From Isoetes taiwanensis (lineage: Eukaryota; Streptophyta; Lycopodiopsida; Isoetales; Isoetaceae): a stretch of DNA of 64,000 nt. Positions within the stretch are counted from its first letter, which is position 1, and every line of letters begins with the position of its first letter. Of this stretch, positions 49,020 to 59,689 are shown in pieces. The stretch covers positions 13,706,283 through 13,770,282 of the forward strand of contig JAJEKV010000025.1 in NCBI GenBank assembly GCA_021234155.1, given 5' to 3'. The position numbers were made by a program, and so were the translations under genes. Below the pieces are notes generated by a model that was not told the DNA's origin, searched no databases, and saw only the letters and a list, made by a program, of their open reading frames with translations.

Positions 49020-49322
49020 TTGACAAAGGCCAATCAAGTTTCCTATAAAATTTTAAATATTCAGCATGAATATGTGTCTATTATAAAAGAGGATCTACAT
49101 GTTGCAGCCTCGAAAAATGTCCTTTATGGTTTTACAAACGCTTTTTTTGTTCAAACTTGCTTAGGAGTCGCCATGATTGACACCGGAGTGATTTTCTTAG
49201 GAGGTGAATATTGCTACACTCAGGTAGGAAGAATGATAGAAAGAACGGTAGGAAAAATAGTAGGAAGATGGGTAGGAAGAACGCCTGAATTAGTTGACCT
49301 TATCACATGGCAATTTATCTAA
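49020..49322 (+). pseudogene. Weak coding relic at the spacer end (unknown)
   Basis: This 100-codon open stretch reads LYGFTNAFFVQTCLGVAMID then TGVIFLGGEYCYTQ, followed by VGRMIERTVGKIVGRWVGRT. The boundary cactcag/gtaggaag could be a splice donor, in which case the last part is intron. A partial equivalent is open at 55,462-55,725. In the copies at 2,926 and 63,060 a one-base length change in the T-run (tttctttt instead of ttttttt) shifts the frame. I do not recognise the family. It may be an exon of a gene caught in the duplicated unit. Confidence 0.3.
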
Positions 49323-49399
49323 TTTTCTATGAATTTTTGCCTAGAATAGATAAACCATCATTCAATTAAATTGGGATTATGTCTTAATTTTGGGACAAA

Positions 49400-50510
49400 T
49401 TTCATATTGCATGTTTTTAGTAGCATATTCAAATTCACACATTGCATTCATTCAAAAATTGAAAAATTAAAAATAGATAGACAAAATTATGATGTCAAAG
49501 ACAATGCAAGCACCATATCATAAAAAATTTGGATAACAAAAATCTACATTGAGTTATTCAACTTTTTCTTCTAATTCCATTTGATTTTTTCTTTAAATAG
49601 CCTTCTTGCATTTACATCTTGAGGTTTCATTTGTTCCCCAACACTTTCTATTTAGCTGGAATTCTGTTTGGAGTCCATACATACAAAATTTTTTTAGTGG
49701 AGCCAAGGCAATTTGATCACTGGATATTCATACCCCATCTTTTGTCCAACAACTTTGCTCAGAAATATTTCTTGATCCGAAAAAGGAAAAATGTGTTTCA
49801 TGCACCACCATTCCACCACTAGAATGATTTAATAAATACCTTCAATTTGCAAATATCAGAGATAGTGAACCCCATGTTCACCGGTTATATATCTAAAATC
49901 TGATCACGGCATCCATTACAACAAATTGGTGGCATTCAAACATAAGAAGATTTCTTTAATCCATAAGAAGAAGGAGAACAATGCACCTTAAAAGCATCTC
50001 CATCTTTAACATTTAGAATTGGTTTGTTTGTTGCAGGGAGAAGGTAAATATTTTGGACATAAAATCCAACTAATAAAATTATCATTCATTTATTGACCTA
50101 CGGTGGATTTATAATGCACCCTTATTTGAATGATTCTTCTTCATTTGGACATGGCCAAAAGGATGGACATGGACGCTATGTGATTCTCCACATCTAATGT
50201 TATTAACTCTGGAACAGGAGACGTTTTGACAATTCATCAAAACCTTCGGATGAAGAAGAATACCTTATGCAATCAGAGTTTGATGCTTTCCATAGATCCG
50301 ATGAAGATCATCAAATAAAACAACAAAAACCATCTAAAACTATCTCGACTACTATAGCTAAAGCTTTGATGAGCGACGAGCAGCCTTTCAAGGGTTCCGA
50401 AGCCAGCTATGGCGGCAAAAGAAGAAGTAGTGCAGTTTTTTTACATCGGTGTTTGGACTTCATAATTGTAGCATTTTAATAGTTGTGGCTTAGTTGTATG
50501 ACTATAGCAT
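49400..50510. repeat. Block C / R mosaic region
   Basis: This stretch corresponds in position to block C (19,450-20,640), but pieces of 10-40 bp from C alternate with pieces from the A-unit linker and R relic (as at 55,800-56,330). For example, C text agacaatgc is followed by linker text accatatcataaaaa and then by C text again. From about 50,240 on the text is pure C, with the plus-strand stretch MQSEFDAFHRSDEDHQIK open to 50,479. No gene can be trusted here. Confidence 0.7.
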
Positions 50511-51520
50511 GTATTGTTATGAATGTTACTTAGTCACGATCGTCATGCCTTGCAAATGTTAAATCAAATGGTGTATGTATGCTGTATTTTTTGGAAAGAC
50601 ATGTTTTAAACATAAAAGAAATTTATCGCGGCAGCCAAGACCGTCGCGAACATTTCTTCAGTTCTAAACCTGTGGGGTTGAACCCACTATTAACGTCCAA
50701 CCTCGTGTCAGCACATTATGTAGCAATTCATGTATTTGTAGTTGTGGAGTTGTATTAACATTCAATCTAGTGTCAGCAATTTATGTAGCAATTCACGTAT
50801 CTGTAGTTGTGGAGTTGCAGGTATTTCACTTAAGAGACTAGAATAGAAAATGAAATAGTATTTTAACGTCCACTTGAGAATTAGTTGGTTACACAATTGG
50901 AGGCAATACGAGACAATTGAACTGACCTGATGCCGGGACAATAGCTTGTTCTAGCTCTAATTAGCTACTCTCAACTGGCCGATTGGTAACTTAGGTAACG
51001 CATATACTATCTCTCTGCAACTTAAGTAACATTCCACGTGAATCTAAGCAGACATCTCATCAAATGTGTTTACGTTTTGCTTCATTATTGAAACTGGATC
51101 AACTGGCAAATACATTCTCTGTATTGAAAAAAAATGACGCACGAAGCCTCATAGACAAAGTTGTATCACACTTTTACAATACATTTGCTTAGTAAGCAAT
51201 GTCAGATGGAATGCTCTGCACTAACCTAGAGCACGCAAGCTAATGGAGAAAACAAGTCACTTCCGCACTCACATCTCCACTCTCCTGCAACAAAAGAACT
51301 ATCCATATTACTTGTCTTGGTAACACTATGGCACTGGTCCTTAGCAGGGCGTCTTGTTAATTTTTAAGACCACATTTCGCAATGATTTCATAAGATTTAT
51401 ATTGGCATATCTAAGAAGCAACTTAACTTAAGAGTACTAATATTGACACCCAGGTTTTATGGTGAGAAGATGATTTGCGGGGGTTGTTTGAGTTTCCGTT
51501 GCAAGCCAGAATAAACTGTT
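50510..51520. repeat. Spacer repeat, truncated, fused to B (clean copy)
   Basis: This is the clean equivalent of 20,640-21,655. The spacer starts at ttagtcacgatcg and stops at about 51,520 (gttgcatatcg), where B sequence (tgcttgtgataagcgtgcag) begins. No gene is visible. Confidence 0.85.
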
Positions 51521-51524
51521 GCAT

Positions 51525-52470
51525 ATCGTGCTTGTGATAAGCGTGCAGAAAGAGTTGCAAATTGCGGCCCAAAATGAGGCATAAATGACCAACAATATGC
51601 TCTGCAAATATTAAATGCCAACTATGCAACAGACTAGGCTCTGCAACAGACTAGGCAGACTAGGCTCTGCAAATATTAAATGCCCACTTCTATGCAACAG
51701 ACTAGGCTCTGCAAATATTAAATGCCCACTTCTTTAGACATGGCCACCTCAGAGGAAGAAGGCCAAGGAGGATTTTTTAGCTTGTGATACGCGTGCAGAA
51801 AGACACGTGAATTACAATGCTCTATTGACTCAGTCTATTGACTTAAAAACAATGCTCTATTGACTTAGGAGTGCCTCTAAGTTCTAAGAATGACAGAATG
51901 ACATAGAAGGATGAACACGAAAAGTGGCTTAAGAGAGTGAACTCTTCTCATTTTTCTTTTCATTAAAACTAGTAAAAAAGTCCAAAATAAAAGTCAAGGA
52001 CGTGTTAATATTTAAAGGTAAGATAAATATAATGCTATCTAAGCCCAAAATTTATATAAAAGTTCTAAATTTGTTCCCAATATGGCCAATATTTTAAGTA
52101 GGTAATTTTTTAGTCACTAAATAATAAGGTTCAAACTAATAAATGATTTGGCTTTGAGAGTGAATGCTAATTATGCAAAGATCCATTTCGTCCTCCATAA
52201 GCCATGTTATATTGGCCAAGGCTCAAAAAATAACAAAGCGTAAAGTGCAAAGAAAATGACTCTATGGAAGTTTCTTCAAAAGAAAATGACTCTAAAATGC
52301 TCTTAATGAGCTCTTAATGAGTGTAGGCCTTCTATGGAGAAGACAAGTCAATGAATGTCGACAAAGACCAAATATAGAAAAGAAGGTGTCGACAAAGACT
52401 ATCTACAGGAAAAAGAGATGCCCTCTAACATTATGCAAACTGGGGTCCTACAAAGTGTTAGGCATGATTT
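51525..52470. repeat. B unit, 3' part, with foreign pieces
   Basis: This is homologous to 21,660-22,465. Between 51,930 and 52,340 it is interleaved with AT-rich text not found elsewhere in the window (for example cattaaaactagtaaaaaag and agtcactaaataataagg), followed by doubled short pieces such as agaaaatgactct. I read this as a mosaic consensus. Confidence 0.7.
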
Positions 52471-52474
52471 AATG

Positions 52475-52830
52475 TAGGGGCATGTTTGAGCCTAGATGGC
52501 ATGTTGGAGCCTAGATGGCATGTTTGAGCCACCTTGGCATGTTAGAGCCTAGGTGGCATGTTGGAAGCCGCATGGCATGTTCGAGCCACCTTGGTATGTT
52601 GGAGCCTTGGTGGCATGTTGGAACCTAAGTGGCGTGCTTGGGCCACCTTGGCAGCCTGCGTGTCATGTTTGAGCTGCCTTGGCATGTTTGAACCTAGGTG
52701 GCATGTTGGAACCCACGTGGCATGTGTGAGCCATCTTGGCATGTTGGAACCCATGCGGCATGTTTGAGCCACCTTGGCATGTTTGGGCCTAGGTGGCATG
52801 TTGGTGGCATGTTTGAGCCATCTTGGAGGG
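52475..52830. repeat. Hairpin-forming minisatellite, array 8 (reference)
   Basis: This array has clean monomers of 18-22 bp. At 52,528-52,557 a stem of 11 bp with one mismatch forms: gccaccttggc, loop atgttaga, gcctaggtggc. Similar but weaker pairs follow along the array. Monomer order is the same in all nine arrays of the window. Confidence 0.9.
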
Positions 52831-54860
52831 CAACCTTGCTACCCCCTTGGCCCCCTTGGTCCCTAGTGCCATGTTGCCTCTGGTAGCTTCGACCTTGCTA
52901 TGTAGGCTTATCTCTGTTTTGATATGCTGGAATTTTTTTCACATGTTGCTGCCTCCATGTTTAAATTTCCATAACTTTCTGAAACAGAGCAATTAGTTAC
53001 TAATTTATAATCATTTATCTTCAAAGAATCAGTTACGAATTTATTATTATCATTCACATTCAAAAAATCATAAGTAATGCATCTTTTGGCTTTGTTCTTT
53101 GATTTTTGCTATGTGTTTGCGTATTTGTTTCTTGGTCTAACTTGCACCCGAGATTTGTTGCACGTGAGGCGTCTTTTCTAACTGAATTTTTTACCATGGC
53201 AACCCCTACATTAGTGGAACCTTTGATTAGGTTTCCATTTGTTTCTAACGCTCTGTCTATTTACTGTGATTTTTTATGCTTTTTTGGTTGAAAAATCGTA
53301 AGTATTGCATATGTAAGCTTTTGGACCTGAATTTTTGCTTGTTGGTCTGCCATATCAAGTAAAAGTTTCAGGGAATTTGGCTAACGACAAATGGCTAATG
53401 TTTTGCAATTAGTTGCATTCTAATGGGTTTTTGCAATTTAGGTGGAATTTCTGCTTAATTGCACTTAATCATGGCCAAGAACTCCTGAATCAGCCTTATT
53501 TATGCCAAAGAACCCCTATATGCATGAAAGAACAAACTGCCATTCTTATAAACAGAAAATGCCCGGTTTGCTTTGCTGTCTTATAAAATTTTTCAAAGAA
53601 GATTCAGAAATGAAATGCATAGTTACGAGGTATTGTGGTTGAAACTCGAGCAATAGATGCATATGTGGAAGTCTTGGTGCCAGCAAATGCTATCGCAGGT
53701 CTAAATCCAAACTTTTTATCATGTACAGTTGTTGTCTCAACACAGCGTTTTGCCATTCTAATGGTATAGAATGCCAACTATGCAACAGACTAGGGCTCTG
53801 CAAATATTAAATGCCCAAGGAGGATTTCCTAGCTTGTGCAGAAACACTTGCGAATTGCGGCCCAAAATGAGGCATAAATGACCAACAATATGCTCTGCAA
53901 ATATTAAATGCCAACTATGCACAAATTAGGCTAGGCTCAAGAATTGAGACTAGTTAGGCTTGATAGACTAGGCTCGCAAATATTAAATGCCCACTTCTAT
54001 GCAAATGCACTAGGCTGCAAATATTAAATGCCCACTTCTTTAGACATGGCCACCTCAGAGGAAGAAGGCCAAGGAGGATTTTTTAGCTTGTGATATGCGT
54101 GCAAAAAGACACGTGAATTACAATCATGCTCTAAGTATTGACTCAGTCTATTGACTTAAAAACAATGCTCTATTGACTTAGGAGTGCCTCATACCCTTCA
54201 AAGTTGCCCAGCATATGATCAAATCCGGACGCTACTTAAAAACAATGCTGTTATTGACTTAGGAGATCGATGCGGATGGTAGGATCTAGGAGGTCATGGA
54301 CATGCGAGCTATGAATGACATAGAAGGACATGTACATACACATTTATTTCATGATGATGAGTGAACTGACATTCTTCTAAAGACATTGAATCCCTTGGAG
54401 GGCCAATTTTTCCATCGCCATAATAAGTTTCTTGGGCTAAATTTGTTCCCAATATTGGTGGATTGGACGATAAAAAAAACTACTATTCTATTCTATTTGC
54501 TGGAAAGAATGACTTTTGGCTTAAGCAATGAACAAACTAATAAATGAATGGCCAATATTGTCAATGCTCAAAATTATGCAGAATGCTAAGATCCAAAATT
54601 CATTTCGTCCTCCATAAGCCATGTTCGATCCTCCAACAAAGCGCGTAAGTAAGAAAATGACTCTATGGAAGTTTCTTCAAGCTGGTTAAAATACTCAGCT
54701 CTTAATGAGTGAACGTAGGCCTTCTAATCTCTTCACATGGGCGCAATGAATGTCGACAAAGACCAAATACAGAAAAGAAGGTGTCGACAAAGACTATCTA
54801 CAGCAAAAAGAGATGCCCTCTAACGTTATGCAAACTGGGGTCCTACAAAGTCTTAGGCAG
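52475..54860. repeat. B unit 8
   Basis: The minisatellite is at 52,475-52,830. The unit has clean sequence to about 53,920, including the coding relic (about 53,400-53,760) in a changed frame. From 53,930 to 54,600 text of the S element (tacccttcaaagttgccca, ggtcatggacatgcga) alternates with text of an S-free B unit. It continues cleanly to 54,860. There is no intact gene. Confidence 0.8.
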
Positions 54861-54869
54861 GATTTAATG

Positions 54870-55490
54870 TAGGGGCATGTTGAGCCTAGGTGGCATGTTG
54901 GAGCCTAGATGGCATGTTTGAGCCACCTTGGCATGTTAGAGCCTAGGTGGCATGTTGGAGGCCGCATGGCATGTTTGAGCCACCTTGGCATGTTGGAGCC
55001 TTGGTGGCATGTTGGAACCTAAGTGGCGTGCTTGGGCCACCTTGGCAGCCTGCGTGTCATGTTTGAGCTGCCTTGGCATGTTGGAACCCACGTGGCATGT
55101 GTGAGCCTTCTTGGCATGTTGGAACCCATGCGGCATGTTTGAGCCACCTTGGCATGTTTGGGCCTAGGTGGCATGTTGGTGGCATGTTTGAGCCACCTTG
55201 GAGGGCAACCTTGCTACCCCCCTTGGCCCCCTTGGTCCCTAGTGCCATGTTGCCTCTGGTAGCTTCGACCTTGCTATGTAGGCTTATCTCTGTTATGATA
55301 TGCTGGAATTTTTTTCACATGTTGCTGCCTCCATGGCTAAATTTCCATAACTTTCTGAAACAGAGCAATTAGTTACTAATTTATAATCATTTATCTTCAA
55401 AGAATCAGTTACGAATTTATTATTATCATTCACATTCAAAAATTCATAAGTAATTCATCTTTTGGCTTTGTTCTTTGATTTTTGCTATGT
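54870..55490. repeat. B unit 9, truncated
   Basis: The minisatellite (54,875-55,205) lacks one monomer pair relative to array 8 (the gtttgaacctaggtggcat piece near 55,080). The unit stops at about 55,490 inside tttttgctatgtg, where spacer text takes over through a short mixed segment (55,485-55,680). Confidence 0.8.
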
Positions 55491-55499
55491 GTTATCTAT

Positions 55500-55800
55500 G
55501 TTATTTTGTCATTTGTCTATTATAAAAGAGGATCTACATGTTGCGATTTTAAAATGTCTTTATGGTTTTACAAACGCTTTCTTTGTTCAAACTTGCTTAG
55601 GAGTCAAATTGACATGTATGATTTTCTTATTTTTGAATATTGCTACATGTTTTAAACATTGTAGGAAGAATGATAGAAAGAACGGTAGGAAAAATAGTAG
55701 GAAGTTGGGTAGGAAGAACGCCTGAATTAGTTGACCTTATCACATGGCAATTTATCTAATTTCCTATGAATTTTTGCCTAGAATAGATAAACCATCATTC
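55500..55800. repeat. Spacer end joined to B unit 9
   Basis: This contains the last part of the spacer (ctattataaaagaggatctac to gcctagaatagataaacc). The first 180 bp include insertions such as atttttgaatattgctacatg that mix text from two places of the spacer. The 87-codon frame over this join is chimeric. Confidence 0.6.
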
Positions 55801-55969
55801 AATTAAATTGGGATTATGTCTTAATTTTGGGACAAATTAGCATATTCAAATTCACACATTTCACCTCAAAATTATGAAAACGTAATATCATGTTATTTAC
55901 AAAATAGTCAATATTTCACAATATAGCACCATATCATAAAAACGTGATAACAAAAATTTACATAGTTAT

Positions 55970-56314
55970 TCAACTTTCTTCAAGCACCCCCAATGATATC
56001 ATAGCCTTCTTCCTGACATCCTGAGGTATTGTAATTCTCGCATTTCTAGCTGGAATAGTGTTTGGAGTCCATGAGTACAAAACACTTTCATAGTCTAGCC
56101 AAAGATCAGGATCACTCGGATTTCTCCTCCATCTCTTTGTCCAACAATCTGAGTACCTTTCTTTATCCGATACGTTGGTCAACTGATGCACTGGACACCA
56201 CCATTCCACCCGCACATGGTTGAAGTTAATGTTACCTTCTTCTTTGCAAATATCAGAGATAGTGAACCCCAACCACACTGGATATGTATCTAAATCTGCT
56301 GGCTTTACTACCAC
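55970..56314 (-). pseudogene. R ORF, best copy (unknown family, 114 codons)
   Basis: The open minus-strand frame runs from MVVKPADLDTYPVWLGFTI through GNINFNHVRVEWWCPVHQL, KERYSDCWTKRWRRN and DPDLWLDYESVLYSWTP to TIPQDVRKKAMISLGVLEES. Spacing of tryptophans (WW, then W-x3-W, then W-x9-W) suggests a small beta-rich domain. Chains with a similar WW...YSW layout occur in plant transposon proteins, but that is from memory and not proven. The open frame starts 18 bp from the exon 1 tail of A6, in the opposite direction. Six copies occur in the window, always in this arrangement, so R moved or was amplified with the gene copies. It has no recognisable promoter. Confidence 0.5.
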
Positions 56315-56332
56315 AAATTGGTGGCATTCAAC

Positions 56333-57520
56333 GTGTCAGAGATTGAACCGCTAAGTAAGTCTAAAAGTGTGGTTAGATAGAGCAAAGTTAAAGAATGTTA
56401 TAACATTTCAATTGGTTTGTTTGTTGCAGAGGGAGAAGGTTGTATGGTGGACTCAAAAGCCTGCTTTGCTGATTTATTGTACAGGGGATTTGGAGTGCAC
56501 CCTTATTTGTGCCCGGACGGGTTCGAAAAGGATGGGCAGACGCAGATGTGTTTCAGCCGCTGCAATGTTAGTTACAGTGGAGTAGGAGATCTGTGCGTTT
56601 CGAACTGCCCTCCCGGATTTTCCACCACCGGAGATTTCTGCACCAAAATGTGGGCCAAAAATGTGGGCAAAACGGATCTAAAGACATTGGAGTAAGGCCA
56701 ATCCATCCATGCCATAAATGGCTGTTTTTTTACAATGCACGGATCTAGATAGATGGTATTTTAAAGACATTGTCAATCGTCAATTGATTTAAATCAATTT
56801 GTCAATTGTCAATTTCTAGACTAAGAAAGATCAATCAATTATTAGTTAGTGAGTGGGTGCAACTACTCTAGACTAAGAAAAATCAATCAATCAATTATTA
56901 GTTAGTGATCGACTTCCACACCATACCACTTTGGCGCCATCCTATTACTTAGTAAGCTTATATCCTTATCCCCCACATCCCTTAGGACATATGACGACGC
57001 TTACCACATATGGCTTACTATGATATAGACTCATCATGCTTTTTTTTGTCGTGATTTGATTCGTGATGACGGATTATGCTACCCTAATGCCCCAAGGGGT
57101 ACATTGGAATGGGCCCAATGTCGGGGAGAGATTCACAAACCCATGTAAGTGGAGTCCATTTCTATATGCCACGGAGGACATCACATGTGCAATGGTGAAG
57201 GAACACCTGGCCCCTCCATAAAGGAAAAATTGGAAAAAATGGTCGTCTTGCTACTTTGTTGGGATCTACAAGATACCAAGTCTTTATTATGGATGGAGGC
57301 TGCAAGGATTTGCAAGAATAATATGTCCAAGGTAATAGAATGCCATCAATTTTGATTTTGCAACTTTTCACATTGCTAAAACCTAAGATTTCAACCCAAA
57401 TGCTACTATTCAAATGGATGTCTCACATCAAACTTCTAATATTGGAAACATGATTTAGTTTTTTGGAAATGGTCCAGTTCAACCCAACCAATCACTGAAA
57501 GTAGTAGTCTTTTTATTTTA
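56333..57520 (+). pseudogene. Cys-rich secreted protein gene, copy A6
   Basis: The exon 1 tail is at 56,333-56,354 and exon 2 starts at 56,430 after ttgcag. It is open to a stop at 56,693-56,695, and residues from EGEGCM to GDFCTKMWAK match the intact protein with about six changes. The dense Cys cluster is missing: after TKMWAK the text jumps to acggatctaaag, and the intron donor is gone. Exon 3 (about 57,055-57,345) follows cleanly to KNNM and is then mixed with element I text (57,345-57,520). As in other array copies, no signal peptide is present. The clean first part suggests the gene decayed less than the noisy copies imply. Confidence 0.75.
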
Positions 57521-57599
57521 GAAAAGTATGCAACCCTCCTAAACCCAACAAGTCACTAGAGACTTTCTTCAATCATGAGCGCCAACACTAAAGAAGACG

Positions 57600-59130
57600 T
57601 ATTTCATTGGTCTCATATGACTTGGGATCTATAATAAACATCTACTCAATATCTATGTTATTTAGTCGTTTGGGACCTATAATAAACATCTACTCATATC
57701 GATTTTACTTAAAAATGCAAAAATTCATGCCTTTGCAAATGTTAAATCAAATGGTGTGTGTATGATGGATAATTTTGGAAAGACATGTTTTAAACATAGA
57801 AAGAAATTTATCGAGGTTCAGAGTCTTCCATTTGACAATAACGCCAAGGTTGAACCCACTATTAACGCCCAACCTCGTGTCATCAATTTTATGTAGCAAT
57901 TCATGTATTTGTAGTTGTGTAGTTGTATTAACTTTCAATCTAGTGTCAACAATTTATGCTTAGAACAATTCAAAACTCAGAAGTTTTGGGGTTGCGGTGT
58001 ATTTAAAGGGTTGCAGAACATTTAAGAGACTAGAATAGAAAATGAAATAGTATTTTAACTTTCCACTTGAGAATTAGTTGGTTACACAATTGGAGGTTAT
58101 TCCATGAGACAATTGAGCCAAGAAGACCCAAAAAATTAGGGACAATACCTTGTTCTAGCTCTAATTAGCTACTCAACAAATCTTGGATTGGTAACTATAA
58201 GGTAATGCATATAGATATTTGAGCTCTCTACAACTTAAGTAACATTCCACGTGAATCTTTATGCACATCTCATCAAATGCATTTTACGCTTTTACTTCAT
58301 TATTGAAACTAGATCAAATGGCAAATACATTCTCTATATTGAAAAAAAATGACGCATGAAGCCTCATAGACAAAGTTGTATCACACGTTTACCATAATAC
58401 ATTTGCTTAGTAAGCAATGTCTGGGATGGAATGCTTTGCACTAACCTAGAGCATGCAAGCTAATGGAGAAGACAAGTCACTTCCACTCTCACATCTCCAC
58501 TTCTACCATGGCGCAACTCTGAAAAAGAACTATCCATCTTTGTCTTGGTAACACTATGGCACTAGTCCTTAGGGTTCATCAAATGTCTTGTTAATTTTAA
58601 GACCACATTTGGAGCAATGATTTGATAAGATTTATATTGGCATATCTAATAAGCTTCATTAGCTTAAGAGTACTAATATTGACACCCAAGTTTTATGGTG
58701 AGAAGATGATTTTGGGGTTGTTTAACATTCTTATTTAATAAATGTTGTATATCAATACATGGATTTGTATGACTATAAACTTTCTCATAAAAGATTTAGG
58801 AGATTGGAAATAGGAGGTTAGCATATTTATATTTGCCTTCGAATGGCTAGAACTTAAGTTGTTTATGATTTATAAGTTCTTTGTCCATGCAAATTATCAA
58901 ATCTCCTTTCACCTCTTTAATGAAAGAATTTTTGCATTTGATAACAAAATCCCATATTTGACAAAGGCCAATCAAGTTTCCTATAAACTTTTAAAATATT
59001 CAGCATGAATATGTGTCTATTCGAAAAAGAGGATCTACATATGATTGCGCTAATGCTCCGAAAATGTCGTTTGATGTTATGGTTTTACAAACGCTTAATT
59101 TTGTTCAAACATTTTGCTTAGGAGTCGCCA
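57600..59130. repeat. Spacer repeat with mixed segments
   Basis: This is a spacer as at 47,640-49,330. From 57,710 to 58,200 and from 58,840 to 59,130, short pieces of element I text (for example agtcttcca-ttgacaata, agccaagaagaccca, tttatgattta) are inserted between spacer pieces. It is not a natural arrangement of either repeat, and no gene is visible. Confidence 0.7.
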
Positions 59131-59139
59131 TGATTTTTT

Positions 59140-59650
59140 AATATAACAATGACACTTAGGAGGTACCATTAGGGATTATGCTACCACAAACCAACATTTA
59201 ACACATATTAATTAAAATCGCCCTTAAATTGGTTTGGGAAGAGAATCACAAATATGGATTTCCAAAAGTCCATTTCCATTTCTAAATTGCCACGGACTAT
59301 ATCACATTCTTTAAAATTAGTATAGTATTTTGCAATCCATAAAAGGATTGCAAAATATACCGTCTTCTTGCTTTTTGGGATCTACAAAGAGGATCGCTAT
59401 GTTTTACCATCTTGGAATAAAGGGCAAGGATTGCCCAGAATAATATGCTCCAAGGTGCGAATGCCATCAATATGATTATGCAACTGACCAATGCTAAAAT
59501 GTGCAACCCAAATGCTCCTCCAATGTGTCTCATGCAAACTTCTAATATTGGAAACATCAGAAGTATCCAGAAGCATTATGGAAACCAAGTTCAACCCAAA
59601 CAATCACTGAAAGTAATAGTGCTACCGAAACTTCCACAGAAACCCAACAA
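59140..59650 (+). pseudogene. Exon 3 of copy A7, mixed with element I
   Basis: From 59,140 to 59,430, pieces of the right end of element I (aacacatattaattaaaa, ataaagggcaa) alternate with pieces of exon 3 (gaagagaatcacaa, aggattgcaaaat). From 59,430 the text is plain exon 3: MLQGANAINMIMQLTNAKMC and SLMQTSNIGNI-like CLMQTSNIGN, then a frame change and the Ser/Thr tail region. Exons 1 and 2 are absent. Non-coding. Confidence 0.7.
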
Positions 59651-59689
59651 GTGTGACAGGAGTGTTAGCGCCAACACTATCCTTGACAG

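Larger units (their letters stand above)
47640..49330. repeat. Spacer repeat (clean reference copy)
   Basis: This 1.7 kb region follows the intact gene and is the best copy of the spacer. It shows the doubled ctataataaacatctac segment (47,725-47,805), a 20-bp hairpin cgcggcggccaggccgtcgcg (47,904-47,924) and a doubled atttatgtagcaattca segment (47,990-48,085). No gene is evident except for the weak relic at 49,020-49,322. Confidence 0.85.
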
